Shown: positions 1 through 14,467 of the stretch, in pieces
Layout: the number at the start of each line of letters is the position of its first letter
How positions within the stretch are numbered: the stretch's first letter is position 1
From: Plectrocnemia conspersa
Lineage: Eukaryota; Arthropoda; Insecta; Trichoptera; Polycentropodidae
Reading direction: 5' to 3'
Assembly (NCBI GenBank): GCA_009617715.1
Contig: VTFK01000160.1
Span: forward strand, 1,178,001 to 1,242,000
Length of the DNA stretch: 64,000 nt
The notes under the pieces: model-generated
What the model was told of the DNA's origin: nothing
What the model saw: the letters and a program-made list of their open reading frames with translations, nothing else
The model's database searches: none
Position numbers and translations under genes: made by a program

Positions 1-3000
1 TAAGCAAAATAGATTTCTTGTTTTAAATTTAAAAATTATTTAAGACAAAATTATATTTTTTAGAGCATAAATAAATTTAAAAAAATTATTACTGATAATA
101 ATAATAAAATAATAAACAAAACCTCAAAAAAATGACTAAATATTTGTAAATTTAAATAGTGTATTTAGCTTAATAAAAGCGATTAAATTAGAACGATACG
201 TGAGTTTGCTTTTAATTAATCTTATATAAAGCACCACATACTATACATTTAAGACTGCAAATTTTCACGCTGCAGCACGTACAAAAGCCGCTAACTTGCA
301 TAATCCTAATAGTTTAAACTGCATTTGTAGCGAAACTGTAAATGCAAGGTTTCATATTTCCAATCATAATCCGATTAATAATTGCAATTATTTGTACAAT
401 CAAATTAGTATAATATTTTACATAGATTTAATCGCTTGCTAAACAAATCGTGTGAATTTAAATCAATACATTTTGTCCAAAATAAGTGTTAATATATTTA
501 CAGCTCTTCAATTCAATATCCAAATATTAGTAATATATTTAGATTTAATGTTTTTAATAAATAATATATTTTATCGATACTATGTAAATATTTGATAGGA
601 TTCGTGATGCTTCAAAGTACTAAAATCATCAATTCATGTGTGTTCATATTAGTATGAAAATTATTAAAAACGGATATAAGATGGTCCAGATGATTACATA
701 AGCGTCCTTTCCAAACAAAGAGTAGTTTTTCAGCAATAATTATGATTTACATCTCAGGAGAGATTTCAATTATAGATTAAGTTATTTGTCTTAATTTAGG
801 GATGTATATTTTTCTTTTAATTTTTTCATAATCGTCTTTAAATGACCTCTAAATCATAACAAATTTTGCAAAGGTTTGATACTCTCACCCCCGTATAATT
901 TCCATTAGGACTATGAATTAGCCTATTTTTTATTATTATTTAAGAGCAATGTTGCTATTAAATTAATAAAATAATTTTGATCGCGCTATTTCAACATGTT
1001 ACATGTTAAATTTAAATCTAATTTTCCTATTAATTTTAAAATAAGGAAAAATAAGTTGCAAGACCTAAAATATAAATTAATTACGGAACAAAATATTTCA
1101 AAGCCAATAAAGCAATCTAAGGCTGCAAGTATTGCTTTCTTAAACGCAAATAATAAACTTTTTTTGCGAGTAAGTTTGTTAAAAAAAAACCCTAATTAAA
1201 TTCAAAAACAAAAGTTAAATAAAAAGTGACTTTCAAGACATACAATAATCTAATATTTTAACTTCCCAAAGCTGTATTTAAGACATTAGTTTTCAGTTTT
1301 CTTGACGGTCAGTTCTGAAGACCAAGTATAAGAAGAAGAAAGCAACAGCAATATAGCGCGAATATTATTATTGTTAATAACAGCGAATCTAGTACATTGA
1401 CTTTGTTAGGTCCTACACATATTTTTACACAATAAATAACATCTATGGATAGGGTGAATTACCTAAAGCTGTGTATACACACATAAAAACACTTATAAAA
1501 GATATCAAAGTTACAATGCGTCATTCACGTAACTTTTGATGAGAAAAAGCAAACTTCGCCGTCTCTCAGCGCGTGTGTTTTCGAATTTTGTCCAGACAAT
1601 AAAAACTTTTGCGTAAGAACCTCCTTTCCGTTGTCAATTCGGATTCACTTTATTGACCGTCATTATCTGGGACTAGGTGTGCTACCAAATCGCCCAAACT
1701 ATGTCGTAAAAAAAGTAATACAATCTTCTCCATCTCGGTTAATTGAGTAAATATGGCTCTCTAGGGGAAATTGTATGTTAATTTAGCTTCTGGATATTTT
1801 AATATTGATTACCCTAAAGTAATAAATACGGACGATGGAAAAGTTTGTTGCGGAACGAGGGACGTCTTTAAGGTAAAAGCAAACTCAAACTCGGCTAAGT
1901 CATTATACTAAGAAAACGAATAGTAAACCAATTATACGAAACAGAAAACTTTCTGGGAAAACTTCGCGTGCAAAAATAAACGATATGACGGTAGCCGAAG
2001 GAGTTACGTTTTCATATATTTATTTTTTCTTATTTTATTTCATTAATTAAGGTAGCGATTAGGTCAAAAACAAGTTTTCCAGAAATAAGTCAGAGGTGCG
2101 TTTATAGTGGCATAGTATAAAGTAACTCTCTTTTATCTGAATTTGATACCAGTATCTTGCCCAAATTTTCTATAGTCATAAAAAAATATATATAGCATTA
2201 TTTAAATCAAAATATTCTTTTATTAATGAGTACATTTATACCTAACTTACAGAATCATTTTTGATGTAGTTTTTATTTTATAAATTAAAATTAAATGTGC
2301 AACAATTTTAAATTCCGTATAATTTATAATGTGATCGTAGCTTTAGTAAGCTTCAGTCGTCTCTAAATATCAGATTGTACTCTGGACTTAGAATTTCGTA
2401 GCTGGAGCAAGATTGACGTGAAGTGGGAAGCGGTTGCTTTCTCGGTCTTGGGATATGCTTGAAAAAATAATCTTTTCTGTATTTCATGTTGGAAGTATCT
2501 AGTAAAGTTATTGATATAAGTTCCTGATAAAAGTGTATTCCGAATAAAAGTGAATGACGTGCGCTAAGTATGCGCTTGTATACGCTTTGGCGAGATGGAG
2601 GAAGTTTTTTGCTTTGTGTTGCTTTGTTTGTGTTATAATAATCGCTGGAGTTTAAACAGGTAGATATTTGGTCACATTACATTGTCATAATAACAATTTA
2701 AATTTATTGGAGGTCGTGATGTCTAATGGCATTTTAGTTTATGGCGCTTTTAACGCGTTTTTGTGACAAATGCTTTTTAACGATAAATACGAATTTGAAA
2801 TAGTTTTTTTTTATTTAACTATTGATAAATTACGACAAATGACACCTGATGGTTTTCGTTTCTTAATAAATTGTTTAAGTTTTATTCACTAAAAATTATT
2901 ATTAAAATTAAAAAACAACTATATTCCTATATCCGTTTTGTTTCTAAATGAAAATTTTAATACTAAAAGAACTATAATCATTACTATTATATTTTTTTAG

Positions 3001-5125
3001 CTATTTATTATTCTGTAATATAAAATAGTACAAAAAAAAATATTTAAATTACTCTTATTACTATTTATTTAAAAATTGTAATAATAATGATTATTGTATA
3101 TTATAACAAAAATCACTATACTGCAAAGTTTTTAAAATTATCACTTTAAATATTATAAATAGTTAGACAGCAACAAATTGGAGCTGATTTAGTTTAGTCT
3201 TTGTAGTGTATTGTCAAATTCAATGACAGTAGCATATCTACTGTCAGTTTAATCAATGTATTTTTTTAATTCAATATTGCTATTCAGCTTAGCAGTTGGA
3301 CCACCACACAATCCATAAACGTACATCAGCGATAATATGAACTAAGAAACAAATTGATAGCAGGCATACTTTTTTACATATAGTTAAGGAATTAAATTGA
3401 TAGGTCAAAAAGCATTAGCTTAATTTGTATAAAGGAAAAAATCTTTATACAAATTACGCTATTAAGTCATAAACGTTAGCGGGTACTTTAAACAAATACT
3501 TAGGTTTAGCGTTCAATTCATATTTATACCAAACAAAAAAACGCGTGAGTTAAAAGTATATATTTAACAAAGTAAAACACTAGTATTTGACAACTGCATA
3601 CAATTGTTAAAATATTTAACCGTCACAAAACTATTTATTAAAAATTAAACACATTAAAGCTATTGCACCAATTCAGAGCGAAAACAACATCTTTATGGAG
3701 TGACTTTAAGTTATCAGGACTCTCAGTTTGTGCGCGTAAAGCGAAATCATGAGAATAGTTGTTGACAGGCGTAGATGCGGTGGGAAAACCGACTTCTGAA
3801 TATTATCAATATGATAAATCTAACCTTGAATTATGAAAGTCAACCCTCGTTAAGGCATTCAATCGAGTTCCAAGCATCGCCTACGATTTTACATTGATTT
3901 GATTGTTTTGTAACAACAATATTCTAGAAATTAAATCAATATTATTATATAAATGAAAAGTTACATATTTTGAAGTTATTAAAATCGGTGGTGCATTTAA
4001 GAGTAGCCCTATTTAGGAGAACATAATCTTTACCTTTTGTATTTTTATCATATAATAAATTTTGATAAAAATGTACGGAGCGTTTATTTTTATTTTATTC
4101 GTCAATTAGACTAACAGATATAAAATGTCGGATTTTTGAGAATCGCATTTAAAAGTGGTCCATGAAGTAATTGTATCATCGGATTGCTGTATTATTGTTT
4201 TCGGTGAAAACGTAACAGATATCACTACAGTGAAATTCTATGAAAATGTATTTTGATATTGATAATTGTTTTGTATGTTACAAAATACGCAATAATAAAT
4301 ATATTTTACATACGATTATAAATTGAATATAACAGTCGTTATAATTGCTAAATTTAATATAGTTACTGATTACATTATTAGAAAATACAAAATCTTGATT
4401 AATGACATTGTATTTTCAATTTTATTTTCATTGGATTCAACAAAAAATATAGTCATATTTCAAATTATAAGCTAGTATTAAAATAATTAATAATTACCGA
4501 AACATTATAATGGTTAATAAACGCTTTTTAGATCATACCTTGAATTCGTTTTATATGCTTCCACGAGCAGCAATCGTTTTTCTTAAATATGTATACTTTC
4601 AAAAGTACCATCTAGAATCATTTCGTTTACCGAAAATACACTTTTTCATTATTGTCTCTTTTGTGTCGGATAAAGGACTCTTTTAAAGATTTTTTCTTTT
4701 GTGAACCTAACAAAGGAAATATTGTACCGAGAACAACGTTTATTTATACGTATTGTACACACGTTAAAAAAACCATTTACAATCATGAAATATTATTTCT
4801 TTACCAATATCATAATTTAAATAAAACGTTTATTGAAAGTATTATATGCTTTATCAATCGATTTACAATTACAAGACAATAAAATAAAAGTCCATTTAGA
4901 TACAATACACTTATATATCATTACGGGTTGGATGCATGCAGATGCGTGCATTACTACACGCCTGGGAAGTCACAAAAATGTTTTAAATTCCAAAGTTACC
5001 TTTTAATGATTAATAAAAATATTTTTTTTAGACATGATACTAACTTCGTATTTATTTAGTATCTGCAATCATGTGTCACCTTCCTCTATATTTTATATAC
5101 TGTATGCCCGATATATGTATATATA
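1..5125. other. AT-rich non-coding stretch
   Basis: No gene is supportable here. The short open frames (for example 996-1199 and 4652-4882) have AT-driven composition, no recognisable domain and no splice context. A 14 bp perfect hairpin lies at 3421-3456. Slightly GC-richer patches occur at about 1500-2000, 2340-2660 and 3680-3800. They carry no identifiable feature. Confidence 0.6.
3421..3456. repeat. 14 bp perfect hairpin
   Basis: TAATTTGTATAAAG and CTTTATACAAATTA flank an eight-base A-rich loop. Confidence 0.75.
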
Positions 5126-5322
5126 ATATACATCAATGGCGTGCGGTGACTTTTGAAACAGGGCATGCGGTCAGGGGGCGGGGGAGAAACAAAAACTATA
5201 TTTTTAAATTATTTTTTTATTTGATAAACATATTATGTATTTATTATTTTAAATTAATTTTAATTGATGCTCCTTCTTACAAAATTCATCAATAACCGCA
5301 TCATATAATATATTGTCTTTCA

Positions 5323-5523
5323 TTAATTTGTCTTGGAGTTTTTTTCAATTGATATTATTGCAAGGCACTCACTTTGGCTATTTCTAGTAAATGTATTTAT
5401 TCTTTTCATTGTAGAAAATGATCTTTCTACATAAGCACTGGTCGCCGCTATGGTAACAATTAATTTTATTAAATTTAATTCTGGTGACGCATATACACAA
5501 ATAAGTTTTGTTTTCAACTTCAT
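5323..5523 (-). pseudogene. hAT transposase C-terminal dimerisation domain remnant
   Basis: The minus-strand translation includes IVTIAATSAYVERSFSTMKR followed by INTFTRNSQSE and a short tail. This matches the hAT-family C-terminal dimerisation signature (aromatic/Cys-E-R-x-F-S-x-M/L-K-x-I, then R-N/S-x-M). Only about 60 residues are open. The DDE-like catalytic core and BED zinc finger are absent, so the element cannot encode active transposase. The domain belongs to the hAT element that encloses it. Confidence 0.75.
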
Positions 5524-5962
5524 AAAATTAAAAAAAGTTTCATACGAGCGTTGAAGTGATATAAAAAGCGGTACTGGAAAATTCTTTTCGTACTCTTTAA
5601 ATTTATAACACAGTCATTGGATTTTAAAGATTTCAACCGCATGAACGGTTAATGACGGGCGAATGTAAATACGAGCACGAGCAACTGCTGAAGATCTAGT
5701 GCGCATGCGAGACCAATTCAATTCTCGATAAGCAATTCATGGCGCACGAGTATCGACTGCGCAGCCAGCTCGCCCGCGCTGCAGTTGGCTTAAGACGCTC
5801 CCTTCGTATGGTTGTCTGTAGCCGATTTTCTGAGCAATTACGTTTCATAATTATGTAAATAAAAATAAAAATTATTCAATTTTTAGAATTGTTTTACAAT
5901 CTCAAGGCATGCGCCGCATCTACCGCGTATATGGACCGCATTCCGCTGATAAACACATATAG

Positions 5963-6107
5963 CAGTGTCGTGCCGTCCATACATGCGGTAGATTCAAAAC
6001 GTCAACCGCATGTACGGTTGTTGGCGAGCGACTCAGTTTATAGTCGATCAACCGTGCATGCGGGTTGACGTTTTGAATCTACCGCATGTATAGACGGCAC
6101 GCCACTG
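5963..6107. mobile_element. Palindromic hAT-type MITE
   Basis: Two arms of roughly 57-59 bp face each other (5963-6019 and 6049-6107), separated by about 29 bp. The left arm begins CAGTGTCGTGCCGTCCATAC. The right arm, reversed, begins CAGTGGCGTGCCGTCTATAC. Both continue through GCGGTAGATTCAAAACGTCA. The unit would fold into a near-perfect snapback hairpin. The immediate 8 bp flanks do not match each other, so it is either part of the larger hAT copy or an internally deleted one. Confidence 0.7.
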
Positions 6108-9100
6108 ATATGTATGGATATTATATTCATCACATTTTTTTAATCTTTAGCTTATAATAGGGCCAGGTTATTTTTATTTTAAATAAACAATTATTTTGTA
6201 AATAATACTATTATAATTTAGGATTTTTTTCAGAAAATAGTTAATGATATATTTTTTTATGTAAAACTATTTTACTTTTTCGCATAACCTTTATTAAAAA
6301 AAATAATTTTATTATTTAATATTTTTATGTATTTTTATGTACTACAAATACGTATGTATGTTTGTCAATGTGTTACGCTACAATGTTGTATAAAACTGAG
6401 TACATACAAATATACCACGTTATATGTTAGAATAAACACGACTTTTATACAAATTATAGTAGTGTATGACGAACTAATAGCAATAATTTAAAATCTCACC
6501 ATATAAGAGTTATTATCTACATTGACTTTTTAATAAAAATACATTTTCTTAAGATGTGTTAAAGATCAATAAAGTTATTTATAACTCATATAAAACATTA
6601 GATATTTTTCTAGTTAACGTTTTTTTTAAATTAACATATAATTTCGCTATAATAATAAGTTGGTATTTTTTGCTATTACCCAGGATTATGAAATGTATTC
6701 GTAATAAAGAATAACATACTTCACAGGAATTTATTTATATCGTAAATTCCACAAGTCTATTAATAAAATATTGATTCTCAGAAGGATAGAATAGATTTAC
6801 ATTGATAAACTTTGAGTGGTATATTTTACCTAAAAACTTTACATATTTGCTTATGAAAATATAAATCCATTTATTTATTTAAATTTATTTTTGATGAAAA
6901 TCACAGGCGTGCATTAATATACGCATCCGCATAAGTTTCAAACATTTGCATGAAAAAGCACTTATATGTTTTAGTTTTTTAAACATATAGATGGTTATAA
7001 CCTAATAATATTCAATGTAAATATTATATTACTTTTGCTAGTGATTGTAAACTATACAGGTCATTTTTAACAATAAATAATAAATATATTACAGAAATAA
7101 ATTTAAACTATAAACTGTATAAAATTTGGTCAGTTTCAATCGGTTTATATAGGTCAATTACTATACAAAATTTCCTATAATATATAAGTTTAAGGTACCT
7201 ATTTGCATATACACATTTGTAATTTAATCCACTTTGAATTCAATTAATCCTCTCGGATGTGTCTGACAAACTTTTTGCGGTTAAACACATTTGTCCAAAG
7301 CTCGTGCCCAAAAAACGTCCCCACCTCTCACGTACGACAAAACATTTCTGTGACTTGTTTGTGTGCACAACGTGTATTATTTTATTTTTTAACTACAGTC
7401 AGAAGGTTTACGAGTTGAACTAGAAAATCTGAATTATTCGCTTAGAGAGAGAAAGAGAGCGGGCAAACGGGTGTTTCTGACGTATCTATCCCTTGTCCAG
7501 TAGTACGCTCCACTTGCGACATATTATAAAAGGTAAACGTGACGTAAAATATAGTTTTGTACTGATGACAGAAACACAATGTTAGGAGTGTTAATTTGAT
7601 TAATTACACTAAACAACAGCCTTTTACGTTTTTGTTACAAAGAGATAGTAATAAGTAGGTCAAATTAATGCATGTTCAAGTTACTAATCTAGTTAAGGAA
7701 CGAATTAGTTAATTATCTACTCTTTGTGTGCATTTAAGTTTAATAGAGCTAAATCTGGTCAATTTATAGGCGAGTAAATCTGATATTCTTAAGGTACGTT
7801 GTAAAAATCACACAACTACCCACCATACCGCCAAAGTTTCACAAACCATAAAGTGCGCCATAAATTCATAACAGCTGCCTCGGCCGCCGGCGCGTTTAAT
7901 ATATTCGCGGATTAGCTTTTAAGTACGATCCGCAAAAGTTAAACACATAAATTAAATTTGATTCTGTTTATTTTTAAATATTTCAACACGTATATGAGTG
8001 CCAACCGAAACGTTACATTCCTCTTTCTTTGCGTGTGTATGTGTGTATTTTGAAAGGATGAATTATGTAACAGGACACGAAGTTCACCGTCGTAAAAAAT
8101 TAATAAGAGTCCCCGGGAAAAAACATTTTCACTCCTTTTACAACCTGCTAAGTAGTCGTTAGGTGTGTTGTGGAAAAATGACTCAGACGACATAAAAGAC
8201 ATAATGGAAAATTCTATCGATGCTTCGGTGCATCCCTATCGTGGTTAATTATACCATAAAGCCCTGGGGATGTTGAAAAACATGACGTATAATCACATCG
8301 CAAAGCCACGCAAAATAAAATGGAATAATACGTAAACAAGATGTTCATAAAATATGCATATACATTTTTACTAGAGTAAAGTGTATTTTACCTTTTGCTC
8401 ACATATTTATTAGGTTTTGTAAGGTATAAATTACAAAAATAAACAAGGTTAAATTATACATATATGATTGTAGATATAGCTAAAATGACACATATTACAT
8501 AATATTCACACATTTTTTTGTTGTTCATGTAGAGCTATTAGGAATATACAATAAAATTTATTCAGATTTCTGAATTAGCTAATGTTGATATATGATACTC
8601 TCAAATATATAGTTTTTGTTACTGTTGTCGAAAAAAGCCCTTTTACGCAGTAAAGTGCACATTTTTTTAAGGTTATTTTATGGATTACATGATTAAACAT
8701 CGATACTTTTTTGGCTATTAAAAAACTTTTAGATATGAAAATATTATTTTTCATGTTAGAAATAAGCAAAAAAAAATATTCCTTTTTATGTTGTTAATTT
8801 AATAAAATAAGAGTTATAAAAAAACAAAAAATTTCCTAATGAAAACTTATATTTATTCCAGCAGTTTTTTCTGTTAACTTCAAGTGTAAATAAGCTAGAC
8901 ACATAAAATGGCGCGGCACTAATCCAAGCGAATGACATTCAGGGTCTTGTTTCTACACTGGTCATATTAACATATGACATATTAGATATAGTATGTATTT
9001 ACTAATTACTTTCACACCTAATTCGTTAACACATCATCTGACTCACATCCTGTCATAATTTTTTTTTTGTTATTTACATGAAAAAAAATAATTAAAAATA

Positions 9101-11076
9101 AATTTAATATATTAAGATTATCTTATCGAAATTTTTAAATTCGGTGTCGGAGTCGAGAAAAATTTCCAACGACTTTACATCCCTGAAAAAACGCTTATTG
9201 AAATTTCTTTAAAAGAGAAATGAGCATTCTTAATTCATAAATTTTCTTAAAAATAAACTGTACACGACCCATAACAGTAAATTCACTAATGTGTGCAGCA
9301 TTTTTAAAATACATATATATTTCCCTTACTTTACAGGTACAATTTTGACCTATTGTCGTAATTAAAAGTTAGTGTAATAAGCTTTTTTACTAAGCAAGTA
9401 AATTTTATTTTTATTTTAATGATATTTTTTATTAGATATATAATACAAAACATATTACTATTTTTAATAATATTTATGTTTACAATTGTGTTATTTTATA
9501 CGATATTTGAGCTTGTTTGATTACAGTTGGTAAATAATGAGTATCATCGTCGTTTCATTATCAGATAGCGCATAGTTATGCTTATATCTTATTATTAGAC
9601 TGAACTATATTCTTAAAATCCTTTTAATCAACAGATCTTAGGAATAACCTTGAGTGTAAAAAACACACATGTGATTTTGGACAGAGCTTGGAATCATTTT
9701 ATATTTGAGATCTAAGCAATATTTAGAATCGGCGGTATTTTTTAATTGCTAGAGTAATGCGTTGGTGATTTTGAAACGTAAAAAGTCGCAAAAAATATTA
9801 GTTGATAAAAGGCGTCAATGGGCAATTTGCGTATGAGAAATTCCAATGCATGTATAGTGTTAAAATCTTTGGTTAAAACAAAATCATGTTTGCAACGTAT
9901 CAGCTCGTATCTAGAGTAAATTTATTCTGCGATTAATACTTTTATTTTTATGTTTAGTTTATATCGCTTAAAAATACTTTTTTTAACAAATTTCGTGACT
10001 TTTTCGCTTAAACTTAACAGACGGTTCCTTCTAAGATACATAGACAAAATTACCAATATGAATGTTGACGCAGGGTCTTGCTGATTACGATAATTTTAAT
10101 CGTGTACTTATATATCTATAGTTTTATATTTGATTTTACGGAAATTCTTCATCAATATTTTGATTCCTCATTTAGAAGAAAAAATCCAAGTATTCCACCA
10201 TCACCAGGAATATTTATATTTTTCTGCCACACTTGCCAGTCTTGACTTGAATATCTTGGAGCACGATCAGTATCCTACGATATCTGCATTGATTCTTCAG
10301 GTTATCTAGTTAGCGGAAGCTGTGGCGATGAGTAAAGGTCTTAGGTGTCTTACTTATAAGCTTATCTTTTCGTGCACTTAGATTTGGTGTGGCTTTCGTG
10401 ATATTTGGAAAACCTGTGGGATCTTTGGTAGTTCTTAGATCTGTGGGCAGCTTGTGTCTGTGGTTTTGTTTGTTTTGTAAACTAGCTTAGATGGAGCCTG
10501 TAATCTTTCTGTAGCTTTACCTTTGATTTTAGTAACATCATTTTGGCAATAAATTGAGCTCTTTTCTCTCCAGATCAGCGGTAAATTCTTCGAAGGGTAA
10601 ACTCGATAAAGCAAAGTGCGCCGCGTTGATACATTACCAAAATAAATTTCAATGGTTGCTAATATTATTCTTAAAGATTGATAATAACCATTGCTTGAAA
10701 ACATTATTTTTAATATCAGTTAAATATTTTTTTTACTGTTAAACTCAATACATTTTTATTGACTTTAAAAAAAAGGTTTAGCCGTCTTTTCTGTATCAGT
10801 AAAATTAAAAAAATGCTATACACATTTTTTCTTTTTTATATTTTAAAAGTATTTCTTTTAATAAAATAAATACATAAATCTATTTAATATAATAGCATCA
10901 AGTCTTTCATTATATATTGTATACTTTAAATTGCACAAAAATAAGTCGCAGTAAACTCTCGTCGGAGAATGGCCTTTTAACATACAAATTAGAAGCCGAT
11001 GCAGCGGTTCCACACCATTGGCGCACTTTGCGCCACTTAAATTCTATTTACAAAGTAAACTGCCACTAAACGTATA

Positions 11077-11122
11077 CTGAGTATAATGCTACGAGGCTTT
11101 ACCCTCGTTGCATTATACTCAG
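11077..11122. repeat. 46 bp inverted repeat (hairpin)
   Basis: CTGAGTATAATGCTACGAGG pairs with CCTCGTTGCATTATACTCAG, leaving a short loop and one mismatch in about 20 bp. The flanks are not visibly duplicated. It could be a MITE tip pair or a transcribed hairpin. A second small palindrome, TGGCGCA-CTT-TGCGCCA, lies 40 bp upstream at 11019-11035. Confidence 0.7.
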
Positions 11123-14100
11123 CGCTTTACCCTTGGCTTGCTATCGAATGTAGACAATTATTCATAATAATTTACGGAGCCGTAAACATAATACAAAAGA
11201 GCGACTTGAAACAGTTTTAAAGACGCTAAGTTATAAAGGGCAAACTTTAAAACCATAGCTGTTAAGCGCAGACTTTTTAATTAACACCATTGTTGCAGCG
11301 GTTTCTCTTTATATTGTATATAAAATTATGAAAATTAAATGAAATATGATTAATAATTTAGATTATGTATATAATGGTTATTTTAAGTATTTTTAAAATA
11401 TAGAGAATGTCTTTGTTTATTATGTTAATAAAATGTTTTCGAATGGATTATTTTCATATGTTTAATGACAATTTTATATATTATTTTATAAAAATCATTA
11501 ATTATTTGACCTAAATTTTAGGGTTAAAAAAATTAGTCTCAGTTGGTCCTAAAAAGTTTAATATTTTTATAAGCTCAAGCACCCTAAAAAAATATTGCTC
11601 AAATATAAAATCATTTTAACGAGAATCTCCATCAAAATTATTGACGTAAAAGATTATTTTTTACTGGCAAATAAAAAAAATAAACGTTGAATGTGCTTCA
11701 ATTTAAGAAGCGTCGCTCTGTATTTTAGTGTTCTCTTTTAACGCTTTCTTCGCTGGACACTTTTTGACTTTATAATTGCAAAATAAAAAATATCTCTTAA
11801 ATCTTTTTTTCATTACGAAAAAGTTAAAAGTTAGTATATTATTTTTGTCGTTGATTAAATTATTTTTTATTATTTAAAAACGTATAACATAATGTAGATT
11901 TTTTCTGTACATTTTGTACTACCTTGAACTTTTATATAATATATAACAGGCAGCATAAAAGGTTAAGGTTAACAATAATTTAAATATTAATGTTAAAATA
12001 ATATTTAACCACATACATTTGTAAGATGATATTGCTGTTTATGATTCGCAAAACTATTTTTTTTAAAAGAGTCCACTTTTTTTTATTTTATTTATTATTA
12101 ATTAAAAATAATGTAATAAATCAACAGCTGTTTAATAGCATATTTTTATTGTACGTTTACGATCTGTGGATATGATTTCTTATAGGTGATTTGTATTGAA
12201 TTGAAGTATAAAATATTCATTATTTTAAATAAGACTAAATATTGCTTAAAATGTTTAAATAATTATCTACATTATGTTTTACTTGTATAAATCAATATTT
12301 AGTTATTATAAAAAAATTCTAAAAATATATATTACAAAAAAAATTTCGTTTAAAATATCTAAAGAAGTTTATCTTAAATAATTTAAAATATTTTAGCAAA
12401 AATTTTTTTTGAATTAGGTTTTAATATATTTTTTTATTTTGTTGTTTTAAATTTTATTATTTACTAACATTTTCACTTTTGTTATTAATTTTACTTTCAT
12501 GTTATAAATTTATTTATTTCGCGCTTTGTCCTAATAATTCTGCGCTTGCGCTCATAATCCTGCGATTAATTGAAATCATCGTAATAAAACACCGTATTTT
12601 ATAATAAAATAATAAAACTATGGGACACGTGTATTTTGACAATTACATGTTACGTACAATTAATGCAATATATTTCATAAACAGCGATTGTATAAATTAA
12701 TTTTTGACGCAAATGTGCTTTCACGATTCAATGCCAAATATTTTCGTGAGATTCTTTTTCAGATTTCGGAAATAAATCATGTCTTTTTACATTGTCGTTA
12801 AGATTTGTTTGAAACTACAATTAGTATTTTAAGCTTTGGTACAGTGTTAAAGTGTAGTTTGGTGTCGAGGCAGTGATATCTGTCGGTGGGACGTGTACGC
12901 GCTGCGCATACAAATCGTACCACCGCCGTATTGTCGCACACCACTACCGCGGTGCACATTCAAAGGGTGTCTCTTGCCACAAAGCAGCTCGTTCCACTTT
13001 TCGACGTGAAACTTTCCACCCCTCTGAATAAAAATGCCTTTTTGATAGTTTTACATGGCGAAGGACGGTGAGCCAAAGATACAGCCCCGGAGGCAACGCT
13101 CGGTCGAAGCAAAAGCTGCGATGGAAAAAACAGACTTCTGAATTTGTCGAAACGGAAAAATTTCACCGAGAGACGATTTTTTTTTATTGTTCGAATAGAA
13201 CGATAGAAAACTTCTTGAACATTGAGCAAAACATGTAGTTTATATAGATCTTATGAGTGTGTAGGAGTCAAGGCGACAGATTCTGCGTCTTGAAAATATT
13301 TTCAAAGCATTTTATTTTTAGATACCTTAAAATACATTTATTCATTGACAATTAGCCACATTTTAAAACATTAAAAATTAATTAAATAATTTATTCTATC
13401 ATCGTAGACGTTTCGCCTATCATAAGTTCTGTACTCTTCATAAAATTCATTAAGCATAAAACGTTCACCATTTTTTTTTTTAAATATTCGAAGTTTTCCA
13501 AGAAAGTATGCATATTTTAGAACATCTTTCAGAAAGGTTTCTTATCAGAGTGTCTTCTTTTATTACTTAAGCAAAAATAAGGCTAGTTCAAGTGCAATAA
13601 AATTGTATACAATATTGTATATATAAAATTGTATACATACTAGGCATAAACCCGCCTTTACTTATGCAGTGTTATAAAAATGACAGTGGTTGTAATCATT
13701 GTAAAAATATCCGTAAAAATCTAATTCTATATAATAAGAAATACTTTATAAATTTCTCGAGAAATGAGAATTCTCGATTTGCCATTTTTCTCGTGAAGAA
13801 ACGCTAACTGGGTTATATGTTTTCGATCAATGAAATTGATACCTTTTATGAACTTTTTAATGGCATATAAATTATTTTTATTACTTTGTAGATCTTAAAA
13901 ACTAGAATTATTGTGAATGGGTATAATACGACAGCTATAATTAATAATTTAAATATATAGTTATTTATATAAGTTGTAGTTATATTCTATGTTAAGACCG
14001 TAAATAATCATTGGCGTATAAAAATTGCTCCAAAATGCCTAATTGTTAAACATTATCTGAATTTTTTCGTATTACAAAAAGCTCAATATTTTGCATAATA

Positions 14101-14423
14101 ATATACAAAGATTTATTTAGAAAATTATGCAAACATTAAAGTACTAATATATGTTTTTTAATATTTTTATACGGTACACTGTAACTAAAAAGTATTTTGA
14201 TAAATCTATCACTATCACATAATAACTTAAATACAATATACAAAAAAATATTTGTAAGAATGTATTATTTTACTTTTATAAATTTATTATAGAAATACAC
14301 ATACATGTTAAGGTTGTATTTTGATAAATTTACAAAAAACTTCCAATCTGCGATGTGCAGATGACATCTTGTAATCGCCAAATTTCCAATTAAATTATAA
14401 GAGCTTATCGATCGAATCAAACG

Positions 14424-14467
14424 AAAAATGGAATTAACAGAAAAATGGAATTAACACAAAAATGGAA
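14424..14467. repeat. 17 bp tandem repeat, about 2.6 copies
   Basis: AAAAATGGAATTAACAG at 14424-14440 is repeated as AAAAATGGAATTAACAC at 14441-14457, followed by a partial third copy. No coding role is evident. Confidence 0.8.

Larger units (their letters stand above)
5126..6115 (-). mobile_element. Degraded hAT transposon with candidate 8 bp target duplication
   Basis: The left edge at 5134 begins CAATGGCGTGCGGTGAC and the right edge at 6107 ends GGCACGCCACTG, imperfect inverted ends of the CAGTGGCGTGCCGTC type. The flanks ATATACAT (5126-5133) and ATATGTAT (6108-6115) agree at six of eight bases, as for an old hAT insertion. Inside, near the left end and on the minus strand, lies a remnant of the transposase C-terminus. 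A further end-like block at about 5911-5948 (TACCGCGTATATGGACCGCA) shows that the right side is composite or nested, so the exact borders of the older element are ambiguous. Confidence 0.65.

Noticed and set aside
10435..10704. 89-residue minus-strand frame
   Set aside because: Lys/Thr-rich text without a recognisable family; considered as a transposon remnant but no motif supports it.
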